NCBI GenBank assembly: GCA_012837605.1
Contig: DUQV01000040.1
Coordinates: 1-34,503 of the forward strand
Direction: 5' to 3'
Source of the DNA: Clostridiales bacterium
GTDB lineage: Bacteria; Bacillota; Clostridia; Lachnospirales; Lachnospiraceae
Length of the DNA stretch: 34,503 nt
Shown one piece after another: positions 17,256 through 26,441 of the stretch. The notes beneath the pieces are model-generated. The model saw only the letters and a list, made by a program, of their open reading frames with translations, made no database searches and was not told the origin of the DNA. A program made the position numbers and the translations under genes. The number at the start of each line of letters is the position of its first letter. Position 1 is the first letter of the stretch.

Positions 17256-18746
17256 TTGATAAAGATAAAAAGAAAAAAATATATACTGATAATTTTATGT
17301 CTGATGCTTTCATTTTTATCGATTCCTAATACCGCATATGCGGCTGAGCCTTATAAAAGCTATACCTATACAGCCCGTATGCAGGGAATTCCGTCCTTAA
17401 ACGGATATTCGCCTGAGGAAGTATATGTAGGAGCTGATTTTGGTACAGACGGATTTAATGCTCCAAAGGATTTGAGATTTGATTCCGAGGGTAATTTATA
17501 TATTGTAGATACAGGCAACAGCAGGATAATAAAATTAAACGGGGCATTGGAACTGGTGGCTGTCATAAACAGCTTTGACAATCAGGGAGAGAAAGATTTT
17601 TTCAATCAGCCTGAAGGCATGTTCATAACAAAAGAAGGAAATATCTATGTAGCTGATACTCAAAACAGCAGAGTAATTAAATTTGATTCTGAATTTAATT
17701 TACTGAAAACACTTGACAAACCTGATATGGGTGGGCTTTCAACAACAGAGGAATATAAACCGCAGAAAGTAGCTGTAGATGATTCTGAGCGGATATTTGT
17801 TGTTTCGGCAGGATCTATTGAAGGTCTGATACAGATAAGTCAGGAAGGAGATTTTATTCGTTTCTTTGGAAGCAATATAGTAAAACCCGATTTCTTTGAA
17901 CTTGCGCTAAGAAAATTCCTGACTAAAGAGCAGCGTGAAAAAAGAATGATTTTTCTGCCGACAGAATATTCGAATGTCATTGTAGATAATTCCGGCTTTT
18001 TAATGACAACGACATTGAATGTTTCGATTGATGCTGTTAAGCGTTTGAATTCAAAGGGCAGTAATATTATGCGCCATGATGGAAGAACAGGTGACGAATA
18101 TGGAGATGTTACCTATGAATGGAGAGAGACCAAGCCTCAATTTGTTGATTTGGTTATAGATGAGTATGACAACATGCTGTGTTTGGACAGAACAAGCGGC
18201 AAGATTTTTCAGTATAATTCCTTTGGTGATTTATTGTTCCAATTTGGAGGAAAAGGATCTGCAAAGGGTCTGTTTCAAAGCCCTTCTGCAATTGAACATA
18301 AAGATAATAAAGTATATGTGTTAGATGAGCGTAACAATGACCTTACGGTTTTTGTAACAACTGATTTTGGTGAAAAGGTACTGATAGCCAATGCCCTTTA
18401 TATTGCAGGAAGCTATGAGGAATCATTAGAGCCTTGGCAGGAAGTCATACGCATGAATTCAAATTATGATTTGGCATATAAGGGGATAGGAAAAGCATTA
18501 TTCAGAATGGGCAATTATAAAGAAGCCATGAAGAATTTCAAGCTTGCTTACTCATACAAAGATTATTCTAAAGCAAAGGCTGAGTACAGAACGCAGGTTT
18601 TGAGGGAGAATTTCTCACTTATAGTGATAATTATAATAGCCGTTATTATAGCAATCAGATTACTGTTCCGGTGGCTGCACAAAAAGAACATATACATAAA
18701 AAAGATAATTGAAGGCTATGATTTTCGAAGGGGGGAAGTCAGATGA
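17256..18746 (+). CDS. Secreted/membrane-anchored NHL-repeat beta-propeller protein with TPR region and C-terminal TM helix
   Basis: Signal peptide; repeats LRFDSEGNLYIVDTGNSRIIKLNG, MFITKEGNIYVADTQNSRVIKFDS; TPR-like ALYIAGSYEESLEPWQEVIRMNSNYDLAYKGIGKALFRMGNYKEAMKNFKLAY; C-terminal TM SLIVIIIIAVIIAIRLLFRW with basic tail. TTG start after AAGGGAGG. Confidence 0.82.
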   Translation: MIKIKRKKYILIILCLMLSFLSIPNTAYAAEPYKSYTYTARMQGIPSLNGYSPEEVYVGADFGTDGFNAPKDLRFDSEGNLYIVDTGNSRIIKLNGALELVAVINSFDNQGEKDFFNQPEGMFITKEGNIYVADTQNSRVIKFDSEFNLLKTLDKPDMGGLSTTEEYKPQKVAVDDSERIFVVSAGSIEGLIQISQEGDFIRFFGSNIVKPDFFELALRKFLTKEQREKRMIFLPTEYSNVIVDNSGFLMTTTLNVSIDAVKRLNSKGSNIMRHDGRTGDEYGDVTYEWRETKPQFVDLVIDEYDNMLCLDRTSGKIFQYNSFGDLLFQFGGKGSAKGLFQSPSAIEHKDNKVYVLDERNNDLTVFVTTDFGEKVLIANALYIAGSYEESLEPWQEVIRMNSNYDLAYKGIGKALFRMGNYKEAMKNFKLAYSYKDYSKAKAEYRTQVLRENFSLIVIIIIAVIIAIRLLFRWLHKKNIYIKKIIEGYDFRRGEVR

Positions 18747-19369
18747 AGGAAACACTAAAGACAATGTTATATTCTCTTCATGTAATATTTCACCCTTTTG
18801 ACTGCTTTTGGGAAGTGAAACACCACAAGAAGAATACTTTTGCAGCAGCTAATATTTTATTAGGTATATATTGCGTTTTAGTAACAATAAGCAATCAGAC
18901 AACCGGATTTTTATTCAATTTTAGTATGCCTGAGGAACGAAATGTATTTGTTGATATTATATCCATAATACTTCCTATAATGATATGGTCCGTGCTTAAC
19001 TGGGCACTAAGTACTCTTCTGGACGGCAAAGGCACAATGAAACAGATATGGATTACGACCATATATGGCATGACACCGATGATTATATCGGTAATACCCT
19101 GTATCATCATAAGTCAGGTTCTTACACTCGAAGAAAGTTTGTTTTATTCGGTGTTTATGAGCGGAATGTCCTATTGGAGTCTTATATTAATATTATTGGG
19201 GAATATGGTTATACATGAGTATACACTTGGAAAGACCATATTAATAGCCTTATTTACGCTGATTGGATTTGTTGCAGTCGTATTAATATTCATTATATTT
19301 TTAAGTACATTTCAACAATTGATAATATTTATCAATACAATATATGCAGAATTTAAGTATCGATTGTAA
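18743..19369 (+). CDS. Yip1-family polytopic membrane protein
   Basis: 4-bp ATGA overlap with upstream gene; ~5 hydrophobic helices; HPFDCFWEVKHHKKNTFAAANILL N-terminus typical of bacterial YIP1 proteins. Confidence 0.65.
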   Translation: MKETLKTMLYSLHVIFHPFDCFWEVKHHKKNTFAAANILLGIYCVLVTISNQTTGFLFNFSMPEERNVFVDIISIILPIMIWSVLNWALSTLLDGKGTMKQIWITTIYGMTPMIISVIPCIIISQVLTLEESLFYSVFMSGMSYWSLILILLGNMVIHEYTLGKTILIALFTLIGFVAVVLIFIIFLSTFQQLIIFINTIYAEFKYRL

Positions 19370-19393
19370 TGCAGCCTGAAAGGAGAGGACTAA

Positions 19394-21595
19394 ATGGCAG
19401 GTAAAAATAAATGTAAATTTGCGATATTGATATTTTGTATCCTAATTATCTTTTCAGTATTACAAAACAAAGATACTGTGTATGCAGCGGATAATTATAA
19501 ATTAATCACCTCAAACAACAGATATAACTTATATTTTGATGAAGAGACAGCCAATGTAAAATTTGAGGATAGGATAACGAATACCACCTGGACTACATTT
19601 CCTGAAGATTGGGAAGAGGATACAATGTCAAAAGGAGCGGTGCGGGAGAATATCGCAGCTCATATATTACTGGATGTATATGGTAAAAGTGACAACATGG
19701 CGGTTGTAAATTCATATACACAGGGTGTAAAGAAGAAGCAATTTTCATATGAAGCTCTGGAACAGGGTCTTGCCATTACCTACAACCTAAAAAATATTGG
19801 CGTTAATATAACCATTGAATTTCATCTTACAGACACCGGATTTAAGGTGATTATACCATCGTCAGAAATTGAGGAAAACAAGGACAGTATTATATCAAAT
19901 ATAAGCATTCTTCCTTTCTTCTTTACCGGTAAAAAGGGTGAGGATGGATATCTGTTCGTTCCTGACGGATGTGGCATGCTGGTTAGATTTACTGACAACT
20001 TTTCTTTATACAGGAATGTAACCAAGCCGGTTTATGGAAGAGACTACGCCACTAATATCCCGTCAAGCCAGCTTATTGAAGAAAATTATCTGCTGCCGGT
20101 GTACGGAGTCAAAAATGAGGATAAGGGAGCCTTTGCAATAATTGAAAAGCCGGATGCCAGAGCATCGATAACAACCGGCGTAGCAGGGTTTATGTACAAC
20201 AGATTCCGTAATTACTGCACGATTTCCTATAGGGAAAGAAATGAAATAGCCATTAAAAACAATGTCGGACTGGAAACAACCTATCCAAGGTGGTCTGAGG
20301 CTGTCAGCGGGAATATAGAGGTATCCTATTATTTGTTGACAAAGGACATGTCTGATTATTCTGATATGGCCAGAATCTATCAGGATTACCTTGTTGAGAA
20401 TATGGGATTAAAAAAGAATGTTTCTGATAAGGGAGCTTTAGATTTAACACTGATAGGCTCTGTTAAGATGAGAAAGTCATTTTTAGGTATTCCCATTACC
20501 ATGAATGTACCTCTTACAACCTTTAAGCAAGCCAAAACAATCATTACATCCTTACAAAATCGCGGTGTTGATAATATTAACATCAGATATCTGGGATATA
20601 ACAAAAACGGATATTTGGATCAGTGGACAGGAAAAGTCAGACCGGCAGGGAAGCTGGGCGGAACAAAAAATCTTAAAAATCTGATAGCTTTCAGCATGAA
20701 AAACAATGTTAATCTGTTCCTTTCAGGAGAACTGATTCAGGTCTATAAATCCGGAAATGGTTTTTCCATCAGCAAGCATGCGGTAAGAACTATCAGTAAT
20801 GCAGTGTTACAGGTATTTAACTACAGCAATATTACCGGAAATCTGCTTAGGGGAAACGGTACAAGATACCTCACTTCACCAAAATTCTATGTGGACGCAT
20901 TCAAGGGCTTTTTAAAAGGTTTGGTAAAGCTTTCTGCCAACAGCGTCGCATTTGAAGATGTGGGTACAACCATTTATTCCGACTATAATAAAAATTATAA
21001 CATTACAAGAGATGAATCAAAGGACTATATCCTGGAGGCTCTGGATATTCCTGAAAGTATCCGAAATGTTATGTATACCGGCGGAAATGCATATGTGCTT
21101 GGAACTGCCACGCATTTAGCAGATGTTCCTTTATACGGAAGCAACAGTCAGATTACCGCTGAATATGTTCCGTTCTATCAGATGGTTATACACGGATATA
21201 TTAATTATTCGGGAAAAGCCTTTAATTACAGCAGTAATCACAAAAAAGACCTGCTTAAAACAATAGAATATGGTGCGAACATCCATTTCATAGGAATATA
21301 TGAGGAATCATCCAAACTTAAAAATTCCAAGATAAATTATATTCTGAGTGCATGTTATAAGGATTGGATAGATGAAGCTTCTGAGATGTACAGGAAGATT
21401 TCCATTGCTTATGACGGCATCTACAATAAAAGAATGATTGACCATTACAAGCTGGATCACAATGTATATGTAACTAAATATGAAGGCGGAATCAGTACTA
21501 TTGTAAACTATAATGATTACAATTACGTTGTTGACGACAAGATAACAGTAAATGCAATGGATTTTATGATTGTGGAGGGGGGGAGTAAATTTTGA
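19394..21595 (+). CDS. Large secreted DUF5696-like protein (possible glycosidase-like fold)
   Basis: Signal peptide ending VYAADNYK; N-terminal beta domain (YNLYFDEETANVKFEDRITNTTWTTFP) like the sandwich preceding TIM barrels in several GH families; later beta/alpha pattern (NIRYLGYNKNGYLDQW; NSVAFEDVGTTIYSDYN). DUF5696 assignment is from memory of this gene neighbourhood. Confidence 0.55.
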   Translation: MAGKNKCKFAILIFCILIIFSVLQNKDTVYAADNYKLITSNNRYNLYFDEETANVKFEDRITNTTWTTFPEDWEEDTMSKGAVRENIAAHILLDVYGKSDNMAVVNSYTQGVKKKQFSYEALEQGLAITYNLKNIGVNITIEFHLTDTGFKVIIPSSEIEENKDSIISNISILPFFFTGKKGEDGYLFVPDGCGMLVRFTDNFSLYRNVTKPVYGRDYATNIPSSQLIEENYLLPVYGVKNEDKGAFAIIEKPDARASITTGVAGFMYNRFRNYCTISYRERNEIAIKNNVGLETTYPRWSEAVSGNIEVSYYLLTKDMSDYSDMARIYQDYLVENMGLKKNVSDKGALDLTLIGSVKMRKSFLGIPITMNVPLTTFKQAKTIITSLQNRGVDNINIRYLGYNKNGYLDQWTGKVRPAGKLGGTKNLKNLIAFSMKNNVNLFLSGELIQVYKSGNGFSISKHAVRTISNAVLQVFNYSNITGNLLRGNGTRYLTSPKFYVDAFKGFLKGLVKLSANSVAFEDVGTTIYSDYNKNYNITRDESKDYILEALDIPESIRNVMYTGGNAYVLGTATHLADVPLYGSNSQITAEYVPFYQMVIHGYINYSGKAFNYSSNHKKDLLKTIEYGANIHFIGIYEESSKLKNSKINYILSACYKDWIDEASEMYRKISIAYDGIYNKRMIDHYKLDHNVYVTKYEGGISTIVNYNDYNYVVDDKITVNAMDFMIVEGGSKF

Positions 21596-22500
21596 AAAAG
21601 AGAAACTTTTCATTAAGTAAGAAGAGGGCACTATGGGGAAGATTATTTGTTTATCCATGGGTTATAGGCTTTATACTGTTTCTTATGATACCCTTTATTC
21701 AATCCTTCAGATACTCCTTCAATGAGATTACAATAACTAGGACAGGTTTAAAATTAGAACATATAGGCTTGGGTAACTTCAAGAAAGCACTTGGAACGGA
21801 TCCGAATTTTATTCCGACATTTATAAGTACACTCCGGACTACAGCTGTAGAAGTTCCCTTGATAATAATATTCAGCCTTTTTATGGCAGTACTTCTTAAT
21901 CAGCCATTTAAAGGAAGAACCATAGTAAGAAGTATATTTTTCTTACCGGTTATAATTACGTCCGGTGCTCTGCTTGCCCTGATAGGAGCGGATATATCCA
22001 CTAACATGAGCGGTGGCTCAACAGGAGGAGCCTCCGGTGGAATGCCCATGCTGCAGGCTATTAACTTTGAACAGGTGTTTAATAATCTGTATTTGGGTAA
22101 GGGTTTGTCGGACTTTCTGAAACTTATTATTGATAAGGTATACGTAATTATATGGAAGTCAGGGGTGCAAATAGTTATATTCCTGGCAGGACTGCAGTCA
22201 ATATCAAAAGCTTTATATGAGAGTGCAAGCGTAGAAGGGGCTACTGCGTGGGAATCATTTTGGAAAATTACATTTCCGATGATATCACCGATTATGCTGG
22301 TAAATATCGTATATACGCTGATTGATTCCTTTACTGACAGCAGTAATGAAACCTTGGAGTATATTTATACTGTGATATACCAGAATGTTGATTATGGTTT
22401 TAGTGCAGCCATGTCGTTTATATACTTTTCAATCATTCTGGGAATTACCGGTATTATTGTATTCTTAATGTCGAGAAAAGTATTCTATATGAACGATTAA
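21592..22500 (+). CDS. Sugar ABC transporter permease (MalF/LplB-like)
   Basis: TTGA overlap with upstream stop; EAA motif LYESASVEGATAWESFWKITFPMISPI; Gly/Ser-rich loop MSGGSTGGASGGMP. Confidence 0.9.
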   Translation: MKKRNFSLSKKRALWGRLFVYPWVIGFILFLMIPFIQSFRYSFNEITITRTGLKLEHIGLGNFKKALGTDPNFIPTFISTLRTTAVEVPLIIIFSLFMAVLLNQPFKGRTIVRSIFFLPVIITSGALLALIGADISTNMSGGSTGGASGGMPMLQAINFEQVFNNLYLGKGLSDFLKLIIDKVYVIIWKSGVQIVIFLAGLQSISKALYESASVEGATAWESFWKITFPMISPIMLVNIVYTLIDSFTDSSNETLEYIYTVIYQNVDYGFSAAMSFIYFSIILGITGIIVFLMSRKVFYMND

Positions 22501-22513
22501 AGGAGGTGGGATA

Positions 22514-23503
22514 GTGTTGGCAATATTAGGCAGAAGGTCAAAACCAAAGATAATCAAACCAAAGATGAGATTTTCCAAGCAAAGCTTAAAAATCAGATTA
22601 AATAAAGGTTTTTATAAATTTTTAAGAACAATCTTGTTTTTGGGGTTAATATTTATTCTTCTGTATCCGGTTATATATATATTTTCCACCAGTATAAAGA
22701 GCGAAGCCGATATGTTTGACCCGACAACCATCTGGGTTCCGAAAGAGCCTACCATTCAGACCTATAAAGATGCTTATGATGCCATGGGTTATTGGGAAGG
22801 CTTTAGGAACAGTCTCATGATTGCCGGCTTATCAATGATTTTTCAGCTAATAAGCTGCTCCTTTATCGGATATGGATTCGCAAGATTGAGATTCAAAGAA
22901 AGTAAATTCATATTTGCAGTAGTATTACTGACTATGATAATACCGCAGCAAATTATCATTACGCCACAGATAATGATGTATAAGAATTTTGATTTGTTCG
23001 GTTTGCTTAAATTATTTGGCATGAAACAGCTGAACCTTTTGGACAGCTATGCTCCGTTTATTTTACCCGCCATACTGGGAAGCGGTATAAGAAGCGGTTT
23101 GTTTATCTATTTGTTCCGACAGTTTTACAGAGGTATGCCTAAGGAATTGGAAGATGCGGCATATGTCGATGGCTGCACTCCCATAGGAGCGTACTTAAGA
23201 ATAATGTTTCCGAATGCTGTGCCTGTAATTGTTTCCGTATCGTTATTCTCATTCGTATGGCATTGGAATGATACCTTCGGTCCAACCATGTTTTTGACAA
23301 AGATGAGCAAATACCCACTCTCCTTAAAGATGGTAAATATTGTCGGTATGATTACTCAGAGCTCCCAAATCTCGGACTTAACGTATATTATTCCTACAAA
23401 ATATGCAGGAATAGCTTTAGCGATTTTTCCGTTGATAATACTGTATGCTTTGGGGCAAAAGTACTTTGTTGAGAATCTGGACAGAAGCGGAATAGTCGGA
23501 TAG
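22514..23503 (+). CDS. Carbohydrate ABC transporter permease (MalG/LplC-like)
   Basis: EAA motif LEDAAYVDGCTPIGAYLRIMFPNAVPV; GTG start after AGGAGGTGGG. Confidence 0.92.
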   Translation: MLAILGRRSKPKIIKPKMRFSKQSLKIRLNKGFYKFLRTILFLGLIFILLYPVIYIFSTSIKSEADMFDPTTIWVPKEPTIQTYKDAYDAMGYWEGFRNSLMIAGLSMIFQLISCSFIGYGFARLRFKESKFIFAVVLLTMIIPQQIIITPQIMMYKNFDLFGLLKLFGMKQLNLLDSYAPFILPAILGSGIRSGLFIYLFRQFYRGMPKELEDAAYVDGCTPIGAYLRIMFPNAVPVIVSVSLFSFVWHWNDTFGPTMFLTKMSKYPLSLKMVNIVGMITQSSQISDLTYIIPTKYAGIALAIFPLIILYALGQKYFVENLDRSGIVG

Positions 23504-23568
23504 TTTCTATATAGTATAACTGCATTTGCAGATGCTATTTGAATTTATAAAAAAGGGAGGATGATATA

Positions 23569-24957
23569 ATGAAAAAAATTCTGGCGTTATTATTAACCGT
23601 TGTTTTGGTTATCAGCCTATTATCAGCATGTGGTGGAGGCAGCAGCACTGACGATAATGGAAGCAGCAAAGTAAATGGTATTGCTGATGAAAACGACAGC
23701 TCCAATGGTGATACATCAAATGAGGTACCAAGTGATACCCCATTCCTGACAAGAGACGATTATAGTATCTACAAAGATAAATTTGCAGGAGAGACTCTAA
23801 CCATCTGGACATGGTGGGATATGAGTGAAGATGAAATTGAAGCCTGGGAGCAATTTGAGGAATTAACCGGTGCAAGTTTGGATTGGGTTATTGTTGCATG
23901 GGCTGAATATCAGGAAAAATTAATATCCGGTGTATCGGCAGGTACCGGTCCGGATATAGCATACTTTGGTCCTGAGGCTATGCCTACTTATGTTAAGAAA
24001 AATATTATTCTACCGGTTTCTGATTATGTTGACCTTGAAAGACCGGCATTTACAACCTATAGCCCTCAGATTAATAAAATACTTGATTTCTTCACATTGG
24101 ACGGTAAGATATATGCTTTAACCGATCTTGGATCTAAGTCACACAAATTATATTATCGCAAGGACTTACTGGAAAATGCGGGCTTGGAGGATCCGTATGA
24201 TTTATTCGTAAATGGCGAATGGACTTGGGATAAATGGTTTGAGCTTATGGAAGATGTAACAATGGATCTTGATGGAGACGGAGAAATCGATGTTTGGGGA
24301 TTTGACGCATGGATGGATATTACACAATTCGTATATACAAATGGAACGGATTTTGTAATAGACGGTAAATTCGCTGTCAATACACCGGAGTTTATTGAGG
24401 CATTGGAATACTACAGAAGATTAAGAGAACCTGATTATATTTGGAAGCCTTGGGAAGAAGGCAAGGATCCGCAGATCAATCTGATCTCAGGCTCTACAGC
24501 GTTTAATTATTGGGGATATTGGGAGATAGATAACTTAAGAGAGAATATTGGTGATAATCTTGGCTTTGTTCCTTTCCCGAAGGGACCTTCAGCCAAATCA
24601 GATATGGCGGATTACTATGATTCAACAGTATGCGGTTTGGCAGCAAGCTCTCAGAATCCTGAGCTGGCAGGACTATGGCTTGAATACGTAAGAACACCGG
24701 AATCTTTGGAAGCTTGGGAAGAAAAGCAGGAGATACAGAGACAGCTTGACATAGAAAAATACGGTTCCGAGGAATTGGTAGAGCTGGCATATTACATGGG
24801 ATCAGAGGCTGTTATTGATGCGTCGCCATCATATCCGGGTCTAAAGACTGTAATTGACAGTATTGTAAACGACAGGGAAAAATCCGTGACACAGGCGGCT
24901 AACGAGTATCTGGCAGCCGGACAGGCAATCATAGATGAAATACTGAGCGGAAAGTAA
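23569..24957 (+). CDS. Extracellular solute-binding lipoprotein (family 1, sugar ABC transporter)
   Basis: Lipobox LLSACGGGSS; SBP features (LTIWTWWDMSEDEIEAWEQFEELTGASLDWVIV, GTGPDIAYFGPEAMPTYVKKNIILPVSDYV). Confidence 0.93.
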   Translation: MKKILALLLTVVLVISLLSACGGGSSTDDNGSSKVNGIADENDSSNGDTSNEVPSDTPFLTRDDYSIYKDKFAGETLTIWTWWDMSEDEIEAWEQFEELTGASLDWVIVAWAEYQEKLISGVSAGTGPDIAYFGPEAMPTYVKKNIILPVSDYVDLERPAFTTYSPQINKILDFFTLDGKIYALTDLGSKSHKLYYRKDLLENAGLEDPYDLFVNGEWTWDKWFELMEDVTMDLDGDGEIDVWGFDAWMDITQFVYTNGTDFVIDGKFAVNTPEFIEALEYYRRLREPDYIWKPWEEGKDPQINLISGSTAFNYWGYWEIDNLRENIGDNLGFVPFPKGPSAKSDMADYYDSTVCGLAASSQNPELAGLWLEYVRTPESLEAWEEKQEIQRQLDIEKYGSEELVELAYYMGSEAVIDASPSYPGLKTVIDSIVNDREKSVTQAANEYLAAGQAIIDEILSGK

Positions 24958-25005
24958 TATGTGTATAATAATAAGCTGTATTCATTAGTATAGGTATTAT
25001 TATGT

Positions 25006-25038
25006 AAGAGTGAAATGTCAGCTGTACATTTCACTCTT
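25006..25038 (+). terminator. Perfect 13-bp hairpin between SBP and GH5 genes (weak terminator or mRNA-processing/stability element)
   Basis: AAGAGTGAAATGT-CAGCTGT-ACATTTCACTCTT; no long T tract follows. Confidence 0.5.
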
Positions 25039-25087
25039 CTTATGAAGAAGTAATGATTAGGTTGGTATGTATGGAGGAAGTATGCAA

Positions 25088-26353
25088 ATGAAAAGGTATT
25101 TAGTTATTTTGGCAGCAATATTCATGCTGCTGGCAGTCGGCTGTTCTGACCAAAACGCAGATAAACCGGATGAATTGCCGGAAAGCGGGACGGTTTCAGA
25201 TACTGCCTCGCAGGATAGCGGCAGCGATAATGTTTCTGTTGAGAATAATGAGCAGCACAAGGAAGACGTGACTGACACTTTATGGAGTGAGCCGGGAATT
25301 ATGCGTGATATGAGTTCTTATGATATTGTAATGGATATGGGATTGGGCTGGAATCTGGGTAATACCTTTGATGCATGTGGTGATTGGATACCCGGCGGAG
25401 TAAGTACACATGAAACGGCATGGGGAAGTCCGATTACTACAAGACCGATGTTTGAGAATCTTCGGGATATGGGATTTCGCAGTGTAAGAATACCTGTAGC
25501 CTGGTCAAATCTAATGAAGGAAGATTATACCATATCCACGTTATGGATGGATCGTGTGGAAGAGGTCGTAAATTATGCCCTTGACAGCGGATTATATGTG
25601 GTTCTTAATCTTCATTGGGACGGCGGTTGGATTGCAAACTTCTCAACAGATTTTGATGAAACCATGAAAAAATATACCAGGATATGGGAGCAGGTTTCCG
25701 AGCGTTTTAAAAACTATCCTGATTATTTGATATTAGAATCAATGAATGAAGAAGGTCATTTTGATGATATATGGAATCGGTACAGTAATTATAAAGAGGA
25801 AGATAAGATAAGGGCTTATGATTTATTAAACGAAATCAATCAGACATTCGTGGATATTGTCCGCAGTTCAGGTTCTAACAATGAACAGCGTCATTTATTG
25901 ATTGCAGGATATTCAACCGATATTGATTTGACTGTTGACCCGGCCTTTAAGATGCCCGAAGATCCTGCCGGCAGGCTTATGATATCGGTACACTATTATA
26001 CCCCTTCAACCTTCACCATATTGGAGGAAGATGCCGACTGGGGCAAGGCTGTATCCTCATGGGGCACCGATGAAAAGGATTATCAGAGAATAAAGGATGA
26101 TTTTGAGAAGATGAAGGTTCGTTTTCATGATCAGGGCTATCCTGTTATTGTAGGAGAATATGGTGCGACTAAGGTTAATAAGGATCAGGACAGTGTAAGA
26201 AATTATATTACTGCGGTTGCCAAAACCGTATATGAGATGGATATGTGCCCTATGCTGTGGGATGCCAGTGCCCATTACAACAGATTACTCGGAACCTTTA
26301 GGGATGAACAACTGCTTAAAAATCTTCAGGAAATAATGGAAACAGGAAGATAA
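25088..26353 (+). CDS. Glycoside hydrolase family 5 lipoprotein (endo-beta-glucanase/mannanase-type)
   Basis: Lipobox LLAVGCSDQ; GH5 motifs GLGWNLGNTFDACG, VRIPVAWSN, VVLNLHWDGGW, LILESMNEEGHFD (acid/base), PVIVGEYGATK (nucleophile), MLWDAS. RBS GGAGGA suggests start at 25088 rather than 25067. Confidence 0.9.
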   Translation: MKRYLVILAAIFMLLAVGCSDQNADKPDELPESGTVSDTASQDSGSDNVSVENNEQHKEDVTDTLWSEPGIMRDMSSYDIVMDMGLGWNLGNTFDACGDWIPGGVSTHETAWGSPITTRPMFENLRDMGFRSVRIPVAWSNLMKEDYTISTLWMDRVEEVVNYALDSGLYVVLNLHWDGGWIANFSTDFDETMKKYTRIWEQVSERFKNYPDYLILESMNEEGHFDDIWNRYSNYKEEDKIRAYDLLNEINQTFVDIVRSSGSNNEQRHLLIAGYSTDIDLTVDPAFKMPEDPAGRLMISVHYYTPSTFTILEEDADWGKAVSSWGTDEKDYQRIKDDFEKMKVRFHDQGYPVIVGEYGATKVNKDQDSVRNYITAVAKTVYEMDMCPMLWDASAHYNRLLGTFRDEQLLKNLQEIMETGR

Positions 26354-26441
26354 GTGTCAAAAAAATATACAAAAAAACGGAATATTATGATATTATTAAC
26401 TTGATACCGATAAAAGCCACAGATTTTCCGGGGGAGGGAAC

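Noticed and set aside
21308-21658. 116-aa minus-strand ORF
   Set aside because: Antisense to the junction of the DUF5696-like and permease genes; composition and lack of motifs indicate a shadow ORF.
23520-23531. CTGCATTTGCAG dyad between permease and SBP genes
   Set aside because: Short 5-bp arms, no T tract, no promoter context; not strong enough to call.
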